DNA of 64,000 bases from Eonycteris spelaea (Eukaryota; Chordata; Mammalia; Chiroptera; Pteropodidae), in NCBI GenBank assembly GCA_003508835.1, contig PUFA01000084.1, positions 2,666,001 to 2,730,000 of the forward strand, given 5' to 3'. How positions within the stretch are numbered: position 1 is the stretch's first letter; each line of letters opens with the position of its first letter. Positions 47,529-60,421 of the stretch are shown piece after piece. The notes below the pieces were generated by a model that saw only the letters and a list, made by a program, of their open reading frames with translations, made no database searches and was not told the DNA's origin. The position numbers and the translations under genes were made by a program.

Positions 47529-48110
47529 AAGGGAAATGGAGTGTTGGCCCTTTTTACTTGTAATAGAGAGAATCTGGTTAATCAACCACTGTAAAAATTG
47601 GAAGAAAATGTGCTTTTTAGAATTACATTCTGATTTTAATATGGTCACATTATCTGACTTGGGAACACAGGCAATGTGATTGTAGCATCTGTTACCACAC
47701 TCATCACCCAGTTTGATTCAGCCATTCCGGCTGCTGGCAACATCTGACACAGTCTGTGACACTTAACCTTCAGACAAAGACCCCAAGTGTATGGTGACAT
47801 TTTCAGGGATTAACTGAACCTCTTACCCTTCATCTCAATGCTCAATGCTCTTATACTTTCTGACGGAGCATTGGTTGCTCTGCATTTACCAATTTTTAAT
47901 GTGTTATACAGTTGGAGCTTGACAGGTTCCACATCAACCCAATATAACCTTGAAAACAAGCCATATCGGAATGACAGTAAGTAACTTGCAGATGAAATTG
48001 GGTAATTATTGTCAGATGGTCATCTGAGATATAGTCAACATTGATATATGCTCTGTGTTTGATTTAAGTCAGAATCAACAAAGTCTTACCAAAATGGAAA
48101 ATCACAGCTT
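47529..48110. other. Unclassified DNA
   Basis: Slightly less AT-rich than its neighbours; no gene or repeat recognised. Confidence 0.4.
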
Positions 48111-48111
48111 T

Positions 48112-48310
48112 GGAGACAGTGTTGTGATATGAAACATAAGGTTCAAAGATTTGAGTTCAAGTTCCAGCTCTACAGTTGGCTGACCACATGACTCTGAGCC
48201 AGTTATAAAACCTCTTTAGAGCTTGTTTTTCCCTGCAAAATAGTGTGGGAGAGGAGTTAGACCAGAATACTCCCAAGATCCATCTCTTTCACTGTGAAAT
48301 TCAATGAAAT
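48112..48310 (+). mobile_element. MIR SINE, near full length
   Basis: Sense MIR: 'gagttcaagttccagctctac', 'ctgaccacatgactctgagccag', 'ataaaacctctttagagcttg', 'ccctgcaaaatagtg', then a degraded 3' part. Confidence 0.88.
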
Positions 48311-48429
48311 GTTAAGAGAAATCAAGATTTCTCAACTCTGTTTAATATCAATCTAAAAGTCTTAGGTCGTTTTACTTATTTAAGAAGCATGTTCTTCATG
48401 TTGCCTACCATTTGGCTGTGCATAATTAT

Positions 48430-48625
48430 ATTATTCGCCTCTTATTACACTATAAATAACCACAGGTGTAGCAGCTAAAACAACACACATTCATAGGAGT
48501 GATATCGCACTACCTATGCCATACTCTATTGATTAGAAGCAAGTCACAGATTCTGCTCAAACAAGGGAAAAGAATTACACAAAGGAGTGAACACCAACAG
48601 GTGGGGATTACTGGGATCGACTTTG
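48430..48625 (-). mobile_element. MaLR-type LTR fragment (probable)
   Basis: Starts 'ttattacactataaataacc', then 'tagcagctaaaacaacacac' and 'attagaagcaagtcacag', the antisense landmarks shared with MLT-type LTRs such as the one at 26,015. The middle is deleted or unrecognisable, and no target duplication is visible. Confidence 0.6.
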
Positions 48626-48644
48626 GGTCTATTCATTGCAATAA

Positions 48645-48800
48645 TTTTAATAAATAATATTTATGAACCTTCACTTTATGACAACACTTTTTAATCCTGA
48701 CAAATGTATGTGGTACTATTAATATCTTAATTTTATTATGCAAAAACTGAGTCTCAAAGAGAATTGGCAACCTGACCAAGGTTACACAAAAGAACATTTT
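48645..48800 (-). mobile_element. MIR SINE fragment
   Basis: Antisense MIR: 'aataatatttatgaacc', 'ttttaatcctgacaaatg', 'ggtactattaatatc', 'aaaaactgagtctcaaagag', 'caacctgaccaaggttacac'. Confidence 0.85.
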
Positions 48801-50765
48801 TCATTTTTCTATGTTTGGGTTTCCAAACCTTGCTTAATGGAAACTGTTTTTGTTCTCTATTACATATACAGTTAAGGAAGCCATTACTAAGTGGCTGGGT
48901 GTATTTTGACTGTATGATTGCATTGGCCAAATAGCTAAGCTCTCCTAGTAATAGTAGTGAAAACAAACAAACAAACAAACAAAACAAGAAAATTGCATAT
49001 ATCTTTTTTTAAGAAATTAAAGTATGTTTATACCTACAGGCATGCAGGGCAAAATGACATTGGAGACCATAGTGGGTTGTGTGTGTGCTCAAGTACTGGT
49101 TTGTGTTGATATTTCATTGGCAAATTCTAGTGAAGTTCTAGGAGAGCGTAAAGAGAAAGAGGTGAAAAGTTATATTGTGTTGGGGCTATTTACCCCTGCT
49201 ACAGAGTGATCGTTTGAACACTGCTTCTGACGACCACGGACACCATTTTAGGCAATCCCTTTGAATGTTTGAGGATTTGTTCTCCTTTTGTTCCTGTGGA
49301 ATTCCGTTAGTAAGACCCAATGTAGGAGATCTTCTTATGTGTGAAACCATTGACAGGCTCCTCTTGCTTTTCCTCTGGGATGTTTTAGGTTCAATCTTTT
49401 CAGCTCCCTGTATTCATTGAGCACAGTGCCTCCAACACAAACATGATTGTAAGATAGCATTGCCTTTCATTCAGGAGCTAGCTGGACACAAAGGAGAATT
49501 GAAAGCGGGAAGTAGCAGGATTTTTCTGCTCTCCCTACCAAGGCAATATGTGAAGCTGGAATCAAGTTCATTAATACCAGTGAGAAATATTGAGTGTAGC
49601 CTATTTTCCAATTCACTTAGCTTTCTTTTTAAAAATTGAGAGGTTTGTCTTTGTCACATGGTGTGTCATGATTAATCAGATATATTGAATAGGCAAATGG
49701 TTTAATAGTTATTGCAATTTGTCACATCGGACATGGCTTAATCGTGCATTATTAATACCTAAATGTAAAATTAGTTAAACTAAGTCTGGCTTCTGTTTAA
49801 GACAGTTGTGTGCTAGGAGTATCAAGTTTGAAAGAACCCCGTAGGGATGGTTTAACCAATATCACCTTATCCTTTCCGTTTCAGTCAGAGCATTCTCATA
49901 TGATAAGTTGAGGAAATCTTTATTCAGTGAGAGGGCAAACAGCCATCCAACTGAGAGGTGGAGGCTTCAGGCTTCATTCAGGAGGGCACATAATCTAGAA
50001 GGTGCTGTTTTTTCTTTCCAAAGCAAGGTAGATGTTCAGATATGTGTATCTTTTTAATGCATTTTTATTTGCAAACCCTAAAGGATGTTTATTTTGATAC
50101 TTACACCTTTTGCTAAATTCTATGAATATGCAGTTGTATTTTTAAAACATAAAATAAACCTTAGTACCTTCTTCAGAACTGGGTATAATTTCAAAAACAA
50201 ATAAGAGATGATCATATTAGTGTCTACATAAGAGTAACAGTTCCCTTTGAGGAAGCTGAGGGGTGACTTTCTCTCTATTTCAGTCAGGAAAAGGCCTCTG
50301 TTTTGTTTATGTATTATTAACCTACTATATTGATTTCTCAGGTGTTTATTACAAGCAAAGATAGAGGATTTTCTCAGTATAGTGCAAACTCTACCTGAGG
50401 CAACGATTGCTGCTTCATATTTATAAGTTAGTTCTGATTCCAACGGCTTACATCAATCCATTCTAAGGAGATGATCAGCTTTAGCTAGGAAATGGGCAGT
50501 TGGTCCAAAGATGACTGAGCATGTCACATCTCATACTCCTACCCCATTCCTAGCAAACCACTTGTACATTTTCAATATCTCCTAGAAATCGAAGAGCTTC
50601 ATATATTATCATAAATAGGCATATTCTCATTTAATTGTTTGGCAAAATCAGTTTCCTGAAATACTCATAATTTCCTGTTCAGTGACTCTTTTTTAAAAAA
50701 TTATATTCTATTCATATTGAAAACTCACTATGCAATTAGAGTCCTACTAGACACCATGAGATGTT
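48801..50765. other. Unclassified non-coding DNA
   Basis: Includes an (AAAC)n tract (48,960-48,987). The minus frame at 50120-50443 (107 codons) has no recognisable domain and no matching splice flanks. Confidence 0.4.
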
Positions 50766-51275
50766 TAGAAGAATCATAAATGTGAGCCCAGTCTATAGAG
50801 AGGTAATAATTTACTTGAGAAAAAATCAAAGTATTCAGAAATGGAATATAATTTATAGCAAGTTTACAATGTACAGATTCTGTATTCCTTAGAAATTCAG
50901 AAGAGATCAGTTAAGTTGGGGATGTCAGATAAAACTTTATGGAAGAATTTGAATTTGAACTTGGACTGGAGGATGGCTGGTATTTAGATGGATGAAAGGA
51001 CAAGAAGAAGAATACTAGGCAAGAGGAACAATATAAAGAAAAGCTTTGGACTATAAATATAGCATGTGCCACAGAAGGTGAGAAATGAACCTGAATAGTT
51101 TAGAAGGAAGTTGGCTTGGGTAGATTGTATAAGGTCAGATGAATAGCTGTACAAAGCAGTTATATTTTCTTTCCTAGTTGATGAGAAGCTCCTGGAAATT
51201 CTGCTTGCCTTCAGAGAGTTGGCACATAGAAAGTAGAGATTTGCCCAGCAGCAGTATGAGCTATCAATTTTGAGA
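50766..51275 (-). mobile_element. Possible ancient LINE (L2-like) remnant
   Basis: The plus-strand texture ('gtcagataaaactttatgg', 'acttggactggaggatggc', 'gcaagaggaacaatataaag', 'ggcttgggtagattgtataagg') is that of antisense L2-type sequence upstream of its 3' end. Identity is low. The minus frame at 50984-51328 (114 codons) falls mostly inside it. Confidence 0.45.
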
Positions 51276-53334
51276 CATAAACTCACGTTTGCACCTGCTT
51301 GACACATGGGTTCTGAGCTTAAGAGCACAAAGTGGTTTCTTTAAAGTAACCCTGTTATATAAAAGGAAAATCAATGTAATTAAGAGCATATTCTGTTCTG
51401 TGGAAGGGCATAGAATCAAGATAAACTAGTACAATAATCACTGAATATTTGCAAATCCATCAGTAGTCTTAGAAGCTTCTTGTTTATTCCAAGAGAAATA
51501 CTAAGAGGAAAGAACAATGAAATATTTTTTTTCACCTACTCCAAAGCTTTTTGAAATCCAAAAGGCAATATAATCATGTCATTCCATCAATAAAGCCTAG
51601 AAACACTTTGGTTATGATGCTTTGAAAATGATCACTATTGATTGGGCTTCCCTCAATTTTAAGCCTAATATATTCTTCATGATTTGGCATACTCAAAAAT
51701 AAAATATCTCTCTGGAAGTTGTGTCATCATAATAGATTTGCTGTTTAGTATGGACAGTTACAAAGCAACTAGAATCTCGTCTCCATAATTGATTCTCAAT
51801 GTACTTCACTTGTAGTATGATATCAAATGTTATTACATATCAGGAGCAGATATATTCAGATTTCCATGTGCTCTTTCTAAGCCTTCCATATGTGGAGTGA
51901 GTTATTCACTCTTTTATAACTTGTATACAAACACAAATTTAGCTTTTTTTATATTATAGAAGGAGCTGGAATAACTCTCCCTAATAAATGATAGTACTTT
52001 CCCCAGTGAGATTCTGTTTTATATAGAAGAGGATTCTTTCAGTAAGAATTATTTTTTATTAAACCAAAAACCTACACAATTTTGGATTAAGTTCCCAAGG
52101 AAAAATATCTAGTAAGTCTAGCCCAATATTAGTGGGGTTATTTTAATCCTACTGAAATACTTTAGGGATGTCTAACATTTATATCACTCAGCCCCTATTC
52201 AAAGTTATTTCTGAATTCTTGAAGAACTGTCTGCATTGCTAGTAGAATCATAGAATGTTAAAACAAGTTTTAGACTTCATTCCTGCTGTTACGTTTCCTA
52301 CAAATTGTTTGCCATGCACTTAATATAATACAATTCTGTTCAAGCACATGAATGTCTTTAAGTTAGATGGAAAGATACAGCCTGGATTACCTCAATCCCA
52401 AACACCCCTTGCTGCCTTTCACCCAGCTACTTCCCACCTGATGCTACCTACTTACGGTATTTCTGTTCATGTCTCTGTATAGTTCTCTCTCTGTTTAAGT
52501 GATTAAAATATTTGGTTCAGAATGCATGAAATCTAGAAAATAATTTCTGAAATCTAAAAATCTGGTCTTTCCTTGGCTCAGAAAATATCTAGGATGACGA
52601 TCTAACATACATTTTACCACACTATATTTTACTTGATCTTTTTCTTGTGTGTAATTCGTTGCCATCCGTTGCCAATTTATACATAAGGAGAACTTCGGAA
52701 AGTTGCACTTTATTAACTTTGCACCTGTGATCTAAATTTAAAGATCTTGAAGATGATACAAAATATGTGAATGAATCATTTTCTTTTGTTTTTTAAATTT
52801 TACTATTTATAATAACTTAATTCTATCTGGGATTAAAAAAGAAAGTGAACAATTCTATTTACCTGTAATCACACCTGGATATACTAGATGAAATGCTTTA
52901 AGAGACTCCTGAGATGTTGGCCATTTGGTCAGCTTATGTGTTTGGTCTTAGTTCCATTAGGATGCAAAGTTTCTGGTACCTTAGACTTCTTAAAAGGGCC
53001 AAATTTTTCAGAGTGTGTGTCCGGGACTTGTTGTTCCTCTGAGTTGCCTTCTTTTTAATAAACTCTAATCCCTTTTCAAGGGAAAACTTCAAAGGGTTGT
53101 TTTTAGTGGCTACTGAAAGCATAGATTGGCAGAGAGAAACAGTATAAAGATGTAGAAGAACAAGCTGTTGATGAACTGCATGGACTATAGGAGATGCTAG
53201 CTTTGGATCCTACCCAGGCAACACCTTCAGAAAGTGGGCATGGAACTCCAGGGTTCTGTTGCACACTACTCTGCTTTCACCATATGATACTGCTCTGTCT
53301 TGCTTCCCAAACCAGTAAATCATGTGAATGCAAA

Positions 53335-53337
<3 letters not shown>
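51276..53337. other. 2.1 kb unclassified non-coding DNA
   Basis: No gene or confident repeat. Frames at 52934-53122 (minus) and 53194-53448 (plus) are short; the latter runs through a poly(A) tract into poly-lysine and is an artefact. Confidence 0.4.

Positions 53338-53365
<28 letters not shown>
53338..53365. repeat. Poly(A)28 run
   Basis: Twenty-eight uninterrupted A. The length and purity would suit a fairly recent retrocopy tail, but the upstream sequence is not a SINE or gene I recognise and no target duplication was found. Confidence 0.95.
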
Positions 53366-53368
<3 letters not shown>

Positions 53369-55600
53369 CCTCTGTGCTAAGAAAAGTGAGATGGCAAGTA
53401 GACAATGAGGCGTTGGGAAAAACATTGGTTCCAGAAATTGGATTCTAGGCATGTAGTGCCAGAATAGAGGACTTTTATTTAATTTTATAGAAAAATGTTC
53501 ATGTTATTTTACACTGCGATGTGAAATCTCATTTGCAGCTAAGCCCCGAAGGGAGTAAAAGAAACTAGGAGAGCTCATAAAGACAAGTATAATAGGATTA
53601 ATAAGAAAAAGGCCGAAGACATAAGCCTTTATTGTAGGAACTCAGTGCTAAATTTTAGCACTGATGAAGGGTGAAATGTCGATAGTTATCCAAACATTCG
53701 TGCCTTTGGGGCCCAACAACTAAAGGATGATGCCTTCATAGGTTGATGCTGCCTGGGTAGGTTATCTACGCTTCTCAGAAGAGGATCTCGTACTGAACAA
53801 GGAAACAATCTCTGCATAGCAGCAAATCCTGAATGCTCATAGAAATAATTCTCAGAACGTATCATATAAGTATAGCAAAATTCATATAGTTAATAATTCA
53901 TTGAGTTAAAAGTTGGAAAACCACTTGATAATCAAGGGCCCAGATGTTAAATTTGTTTATATGTTTTATGACTTGAATAATAAGAACACAGATATCTCAA
54001 TTTAAAGAGTAAATTTTTATGAGACTTTCAAGTCACTCATGAACTTGAATCAGAGTAGATGGTGGTAATGAAATAGTAAGCTCCACAGTTGGTTCTTTTT
54101 CTTCTTCTATAAAGGTCCATTGCTACAAAATTATTTGAGCTGAAAATGTGGCTGCTGAAGCAATTTAAATAATTGCAGCAAAGGGAACATCATCTAGTTA
54201 TTTCAATTGTGTGGTCATACCTATTGTCAGGGTAATATTTGTAGCACCTATTTCCTAACTGGATAAAGAAGATGATGTCAACTCTAGCCTAAGAGAGAGT
54301 CAGGTGCCAATGATCTCAATCCCCAAAGGCCTTCGTTCATTTTTCTAATTTATGGCACAGAATTTACTTTTTCCAGTATTATTTTCCTAATAAGATCAGT
54401 GTCTTTTTAAAAAAGTATTATTTTTAAAGCAATATTAATGCTGCCAAATTGACAGTGTAAGTGAACAGAATTATTATAGTTATCAGAGGAACAAGTTCAA
54501 GCATTTTATATACTAATGATAATAATGCAACTCAAGTTTAGAAATAGTGCTAGGTATGAGAGGGCACCTCCTACCTATCTCTATCATCTTTGTCTATTTA
54601 GCCATTAGGTTTCATATTTATAATAGAAATACATTATGATTACAAAATATAAACTCTATGCAGACAGATATAAATTCTGGAATATGGAAATGTATATTTT
54701 AGTTTGTTTCAAGGCAGGAACATATGTATAATATTTTCCTTAATTTTAATTTAAAAAAATATATAATTATTTTAAAATTTGGTTTTCTTGATAATCCGAT
54801 AATATCAGTGCCTCCATATGCAGTAGGAATGTCTTCGTATGAGATTATCTTAACGAGGTGCTGTCAATTAGGATGCCATATATTTTTTTTCCACGTTTAA
54901 TTCAACCATGTGTTTTGGACCAACATGCTTATATATAAATGGAAGAGCAACTGCTTTTAATGTAGGGAGGCTACCTTTTAATAGCAACACCTGGTCCTGA
55001 AGTACCTAATGACAAGGTAGAGAGTGTCTATTGAAAAAGTGTCTCTTGCAAAGAGGACACAGATTTTAGTTTGGTTATCAGGAGATACTGTTTTAATGGC
55101 TTAGAGGTAAGCCTTTTTAGGAAAGGTGGCCATTGAATCCTTTAAATCAATTTCAAAGAGTTATAGACGTGAAGACTCTTCTATATTCCATTATCCAAGT
55201 CTATCTTCATTGTGGTTGCCATAATTATGGGGTCTTTGTTGTCATCACCATTACTGTTTTCAGCAAAATCACCATCCTCAGACCTTAGCTCTCCCAATTA
55301 AAAATGATTCCCATGTGCACAGCCAAATCCATTAGGACCAAAATATCCAGTCTGGCTGTTTCTCGTGAGGCTGTTTTGGCTTTGTATTCAGATGCAGGGG
55401 CCAATGTTTTGAGTGTCCACCATGTGGCTTGGTTCTGAAGACAAATCCTAGCCAATTTCAAGCACTGAATGTTCTGGCCTTACCATATTTATACAGATTC
55501 AGCCATAGTCTTAATTTTATAGCATTATTCACTGGCTCGTGCTTATTGAATATGGTAAATAAAGATGAGATATGACCAAAAATTTTCCCATTTCTGTTTA
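53366..55600. other. 2.2 kb unclassified, strongly AT-rich in part
   Basis: Includes an 11-bp near-palindrome (53642-53664) and an AT-dense block at about 54,715-54,785. No gene is supported. Confidence 0.4.
53642..53664. repeat. Perfect 11-bp inverted repeat, 1-nt centre
   Basis: 'tcagtgctaaa', T, then its exact reverse complement. Confidence 0.9.
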
Positions 55601-56620
55601 TCTGGGTCATCAGTACATCCAGTAAATGACAAGGTCCTGTAAACATCAGCCATACTGGTGACTGAACTGCCTTAATGAGTCAGACGGAGTGACTGCATCC
55701 AATTCAAACAGGGACATGAAGTTGAGGGCTAGCCTCTTGCCAATCATGCTCTCTAATTTTGCTGCGTTTTTATTTGCACTTCTTTTTGAACACTCATCTG
55801 TAATTACTCAGCGCTTTCCTCCTGGAAATGCTTTCTCTCTGTCCCTTTATGAGTAAAACAATGAAACCCTTTGATCTTAACTTCCTTTCCTGCCTTTTTA
55901 TGAACATTTCAGGACTCTTGCATCAACAGTCAATTTTCGGGAAAGGTTCTGCTCCTTTCTCATTTGAATAAAGGACTTGCGGAGAAATGGATGATAGACC
56001 TGGTGACAAACGAGAGAACATACAATTGGGTGCCTGAAGGAAGGAGTGAATTTCTGCCCTCATCTATCACTACTGATTAGCTACAGTGTGAGAGAGTCAG
56101 AGACAGAGACAGAAAGAGATCGGAAATAACAAATGGATTCAGGAGAGAGGCTGGGCTTCGCTGCCTGGTTTTTCTGGCTCATCAATCATCTCCGTTGTGG
56201 CTGATAGGTGGCTCTGTCACTCCTACCTCTAACCCACCCACCGGAGAGTCTGTAACTGTGACAGGCATTCCCTTGTCTCCAATCCTTTCAGAAGCAATGG
56301 TATATTCATCCCCTGCACAAAGTGTCTGAGGTTTGGTGTCTTATAGTCTGATGTTTCTATTTCCATTGACCTTAAGAAAGTGTGTTTGTGACTCCGATCC
56401 ATTCTCTCAAGCTGTGGCCTTGCCACTCGCTCCTTGGGGCGAATGTTGGCATTGTCTGTCATGTTCATTGTGCCAGCACAGCTGATAGGCTGACTGACAT
56501 TACATAAAATATTTACAAGAGGTGGGGTAGGGGTTGGGAGGGTCCATAAAAATGTTGAAGTCATCCAAGTGTGAAATGGAAAGATGAAGAGAGGGGTTTT
56601 CCAAAGTCATTTATATCTGT
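55600..56620. other. CpG- and GC-richer non-repeat block
   Basis: About 1 kb with more CpG and less AT than the preceding 20 kb and no transposon wording I recognise. The minus frame at 56229-56564 (111 codons) and its surroundings have no recognised domain. It could be a conserved non-coding element; the sequence alone cannot show that. Confidence 0.3.
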
Positions 56621-57912
56621 CACCTGTTCTGGGTCTCACTCTACATATGTCTTCTTTCAGTTTCTTCCTCCTGCCTTTGCTGCTTAGGCTGGACCTTCCT
56701 CTAAGAAAACACATATGGAGGGGCACACTTGTTAGGAGAAAGGCAGCTTTGTATATGGCAAAAACTTTTGTAGCAAAGTGTTCTGTTGACACTGTTCATC
56801 GTCCAAGGGGCTTAATAGCATAGCATTCAGGCACATACCTGTGAGTGTTTACAGAATCACATGGTTTAACTTTTGAAGTGTATGAGAGCAAGTGTATGCT
56901 TCCTTTCAATTTTAGCTATATCTGCTATGAAGGAACATCATACCACTTTGCCGCTTAAAACAAATTTATGGCAATATATCATTTCAACTTAAAGAATAAT
57001 GATTAATCTACTCTGTAAAGACAGCATTCCTTGTCTTCACCCTAGTCCTTCATTCTGTTTCTATGTTTTTCTAAATTTAAAGCAATAAGTACTCAATCTC
57101 TCAGATTAATATGAATTTTCAGTATGGCAAGCTGACTCTTCAGTATAGATTAGCTGTTTGTGTATTTTGCATTTGTCTTTACTCCTGGGGAAGTTTTCCT
57201 GGCAAACAAGACATGGGTGAGCTCATCGAGGAGTAAGGGGAGATACTCACACTGTATGTTTGCTGTTAGTCAGGATTTCCATGTGTTTTTATTTTTTCTT
57301 ATCCTTACAGTATCTGTGAGAAATAATAATTTCCAATTCAATCTTACACACCTGGAAAGTGACCCCTGGACACTCTGGTTCCTTCTGATCCTAGCTTACC
57401 TACTGACTCTACTGTTATGCACTGATGCCTTTTCTGTCTGTCACCCCCTTTAGCTTTTCAACCATTGTGTGTCTACTACATTAATAGTATACTCATCCTT
57501 TCAGAAGATACCAGAGGCCGATGTTTTTTGGATTCACCTTCAAAAACTTCCGATTTAATTTCCAACTGCTTCTCAGCTCAGGCAGTGAGAAAATAAGACT
57601 ATAAAATAAAGAGATTAAGGCTTAAATGACTAACCTAGAACAAATACACAGAAATCATTATTGTGAAATTCCAGGTCTTTATTCTAATAATGCTAGTGGT
57701 ATTAACAGAAATTGTTTTCTTTTTTTTTTTTCTTTTTGGAGGGGAGAGAGGTGGAATTGTGTTAAGATGCAAAAAATTCATTCTGATAATTTAAAAATCA
57801 CTATTTTTTGACTCAAATGGCATTACTCGGATTGAGCACTTACAGTTTAGTCAAGGCTTGATTCAAGATTACTTTTTTTCTTATCATAAGAACATTCTGA
57901 GTATTGAAATTA
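56621..57912. other. Unclassified non-coding DNA
   Basis: Frames at 56584-56823, 57160-57453 and 57626-57811 have no recognisable domain. A T-run lies near 57,720-57,731. No repeat is recognised. Confidence 0.4.
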
Positions 57913-57914
57913 GA

Positions 57915-58138
57915 GAGTGCTGGGATTTATATACTGACTTAACCACTTATTAGTTGTGTTTTCTTTGATCTGATTGGTTAATATCTCTGACTCCTAGTTT
58001 TCACAGCTATAAAATGGGAATGGTATATTTATGTTATAGGATACTATCAGGATTAAAATTGTATGATGTAATATGTCTTACATACTTAGAATAGTGCCTA
58101 ATACGTAGTAGGGGTTAAATAAATGTCAGTTACTTTAT
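57915..58138 (+). mobile_element. MIR SINE, near full length
   Basis: Sense MIR: 'actgacttaaccacttattag', 'gattggttaatatctctgac', 'agttttcacagctataaaatggg', 'ataggatactatcaggatt', 'agaatagtgcctaatacg', 'tagtaggggttaaataaatg'. This is the best-preserved MIR in the window. Confidence 0.93.
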
Positions 58139-59100
58139 TTTTTTAAATGACATTTTTGATCACAAAAAATTCCAAAAAACATAATAAACATAGTTTAAAT
58201 CAATATCAAAAGAGAAATGTGAAATTGTCAACTGATTTTTAAAAAGGGTAACACATACATGATATAAATGGGTCTGAATTGATTAGAGAGATATCTACTT
58301 GGTTAAGAATTCACTTTTATTATTTATAGCTAATTAGACTCATGAAGTATATATTGGTTAGGTAATAAAGAAGAATGGATCACTAATTTTATGGCTATAT
58401 ATATATTTAGAGTAAGATTGGCTGGAAAATTTGAGGACATGTATCAAAAGAACATGAGGATGAAAATAAAACAATCATGATTTATTATTTGTTGCTTTGT
58501 ACATTTTAATTTTTATAATTAATGTTTTATAATCAAATGAAAAGCCCCTGAAGCCCAGAACCATATCTTTCTATGCATTGCGTCCAGTGCAAAATCCACT
58601 GTAGTTATGTTTGAGTAAACCTATTATGGCCATTTATCTGAAAACCTCTTTCTGTGGTCAGTACTTTCAATAACCTTGATAGATTAATAGACAAATAATT
58701 AATTATTCTGTATTCTGCTTGCCTATAGTAAATTCAAGGGACTGGGATAAATCCATCCTTTGCCTATATATTTTTTTAGAGAATTTACTTGAAGAAAACC
58801 CAATACATGACACTTTAAATTTGTGGGAATATCAGGGGCCAGTGTTTGTATTCTAAAGATACCATTTGGGCATCACAATGTTCACACAAGACTTCAAATG
58901 AACACATCTAGGAATACAGTCATAGTGTTGAAGTGAGAAATGCTTGTGTCATAAAGCTGCGTCATCATAGCAGCCATTGCTGTACATTTTTATGGCACTG
59001 ACTCCTAATCCTCACACTATATTTTTTAATTGATTTAACTGGCATATTTTTCCACTTTCAATACCCTGGTTTCTCTTAGGAATTTTATTTCTCTAATTGG
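58139..59100. other. Unclassified DNA; possible L2 scrap at 58.55-58.62 kb
   Basis: The block 'gaagcccagaaccatatctttc' then 'catgcattg'-like sequence resembles the L2 3' end but is short. Confidence 0.35.
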
Positions 59101-59105
59101 AAGTT

Positions 59106-59528
59106 TCAAACTAAGGTGTAACAAAGTGGCAGAAAAATGCCTTCACGGGTTTGGTCTCGTAAAGAGGCAGTCTGTCCCTGTGGGTATGGTGTCTCTGCCT
59201 GAGACTGTGCCAGGGTTGGAGTTCTGTGTGCATCTGTAGAAAACACAGTAGCAACAGGTTCGGAGAACTCATGCCTTTCTCTGCTGTGCCTTCTTACGTC
59301 AGGACACCATCGGGTTTTTCCTGAGGTGTTGTACCAAGCGACATAGGAAAATAAAATCCTTAAATCTGGGCCATCCCAGGAACCAAAAGAAGGCAACATT
59401 TGACTAAGGCTGTGATGGCTCCTAAGAGCAGCACCTGGTCTTTTTACTTTTAAAATATGGCCTCTAGAAAGTTTAAAATTATATGTGTTTCTCCCACCTT
59501 GAACTGCGCTGTATTTCCTTTGATCCAT
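59106..59528 (-). other. Longest open frame in the window, unrecognised
   Basis: An open frame of 140 codons on the minus strand, in a block that is less AT-rich and has several CpGs. The translation is rich in R, S, Q and T, with no signal peptide, membrane segment, zinc-binding pattern or domain I recognise. No clear poly-pyrimidine acceptor or donor pair frames it. It may be a decayed exon, an LTR-derived piece or chance; I do not call it a gene. Confidence 0.15.
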
Positions 59529-60421
59529 GCTTTTCTCAAGTCAGACAAACTTAAATTCAAAGACTGTTGCTGTCATTTCCTAGTCAATTTTGTTAAAACT
59601 TCTTAATTCAGAGGTTTGGTTTCTCACATATATAAAAAAAATAGGTAAAATTATTTCTTCTAAGACTGTGAGAATTGATTGAGATAATATAAAATATGAT
59701 CTAAGCAGGTTCTTGGGAAAAAGCCAGTATTTGAGAAATGTTAGTTCCTTTCACATCCATCCCCTATATATATGTATATATACACGTACATATGTGTGTA
59801 TGTATATACACGCACATACATACATGAATATGAATAGATACGTGTACTTATATTTGTGTGTATGTTAGTCTTCAGGGACAACCAGAATGCTGTTTAAAAA
59901 GTCCTGTTCTTTTAATGCCCTTATTTCAAACACAGCTTTATCGTTCAATAGTTGCACACTTTTTGGTTATTTATATGTATATACTATTAAAGAGTTAATA
60001 ACATTTGCCTTCTAGAGTTGTATGAATTAGAAATAAGTTTTGTAAAATACAGAGCACATTGCCCAACTCAACGTTAGTACTTAATGAATTGCATATGCTG
60101 TCATTTACGTTATCATCATCACCACCATCATCGTCAACATTGTCACTAAATAAAGCAGCTGGAAATATTTTGGATTTTGTATATAGTCTGCTATTATTTC
60201 CTGCAGCCTCAGTTACATGAAAACCAGTTTAATTTCACCACAACCCTAATTTGGCTATGCATAAACTAGGTGATACCTTTAACAGCTAAAGGGTATATGG
60301 GTGAACAGTTACATGGTGGGCATTTTAGTCCAGGTTGCTTCCTAGGGCTCTATTTTTTTCTCCATTATTTGGTAGCAAACCTAAGGTTCAGTCTTTCTAT
60401 GATGATGTGCTATTGCTCTAT
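59529..60421. other. Unclassified DNA with a mixed microsatellite
   Basis: A TA/TGTA/CACA alternating array (59,764-59,865) dominates. The rest is unrecognised. Confidence 0.5.
59764..59865. repeat. Mixed TATA/TGTA/CACG alternating microsatellite
   Basis: An imperfect array of TA, TGTA and CACA/TACA units with a few CG steps; mostly alternating purine-pyrimidine. Confidence 0.9.

Noticed and set aside
50120..50443. 107-codon minus-strand frame as a gene
   Set aside because: No recognised domain, no splice flanks and AT-rich composition like the surroundings.
53194..53452. Frames with a poly-Lys (plus) or poly-Phe (minus) run
   Set aside because: Both read through the A28 tract; no domain on either side.
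56584..56823. Leu-rich frame suggesting a signal peptide or membrane protein
   Set aside because: The hydrophobic run is a CTT-rich DNA stretch; the frame lacks any further protein character.
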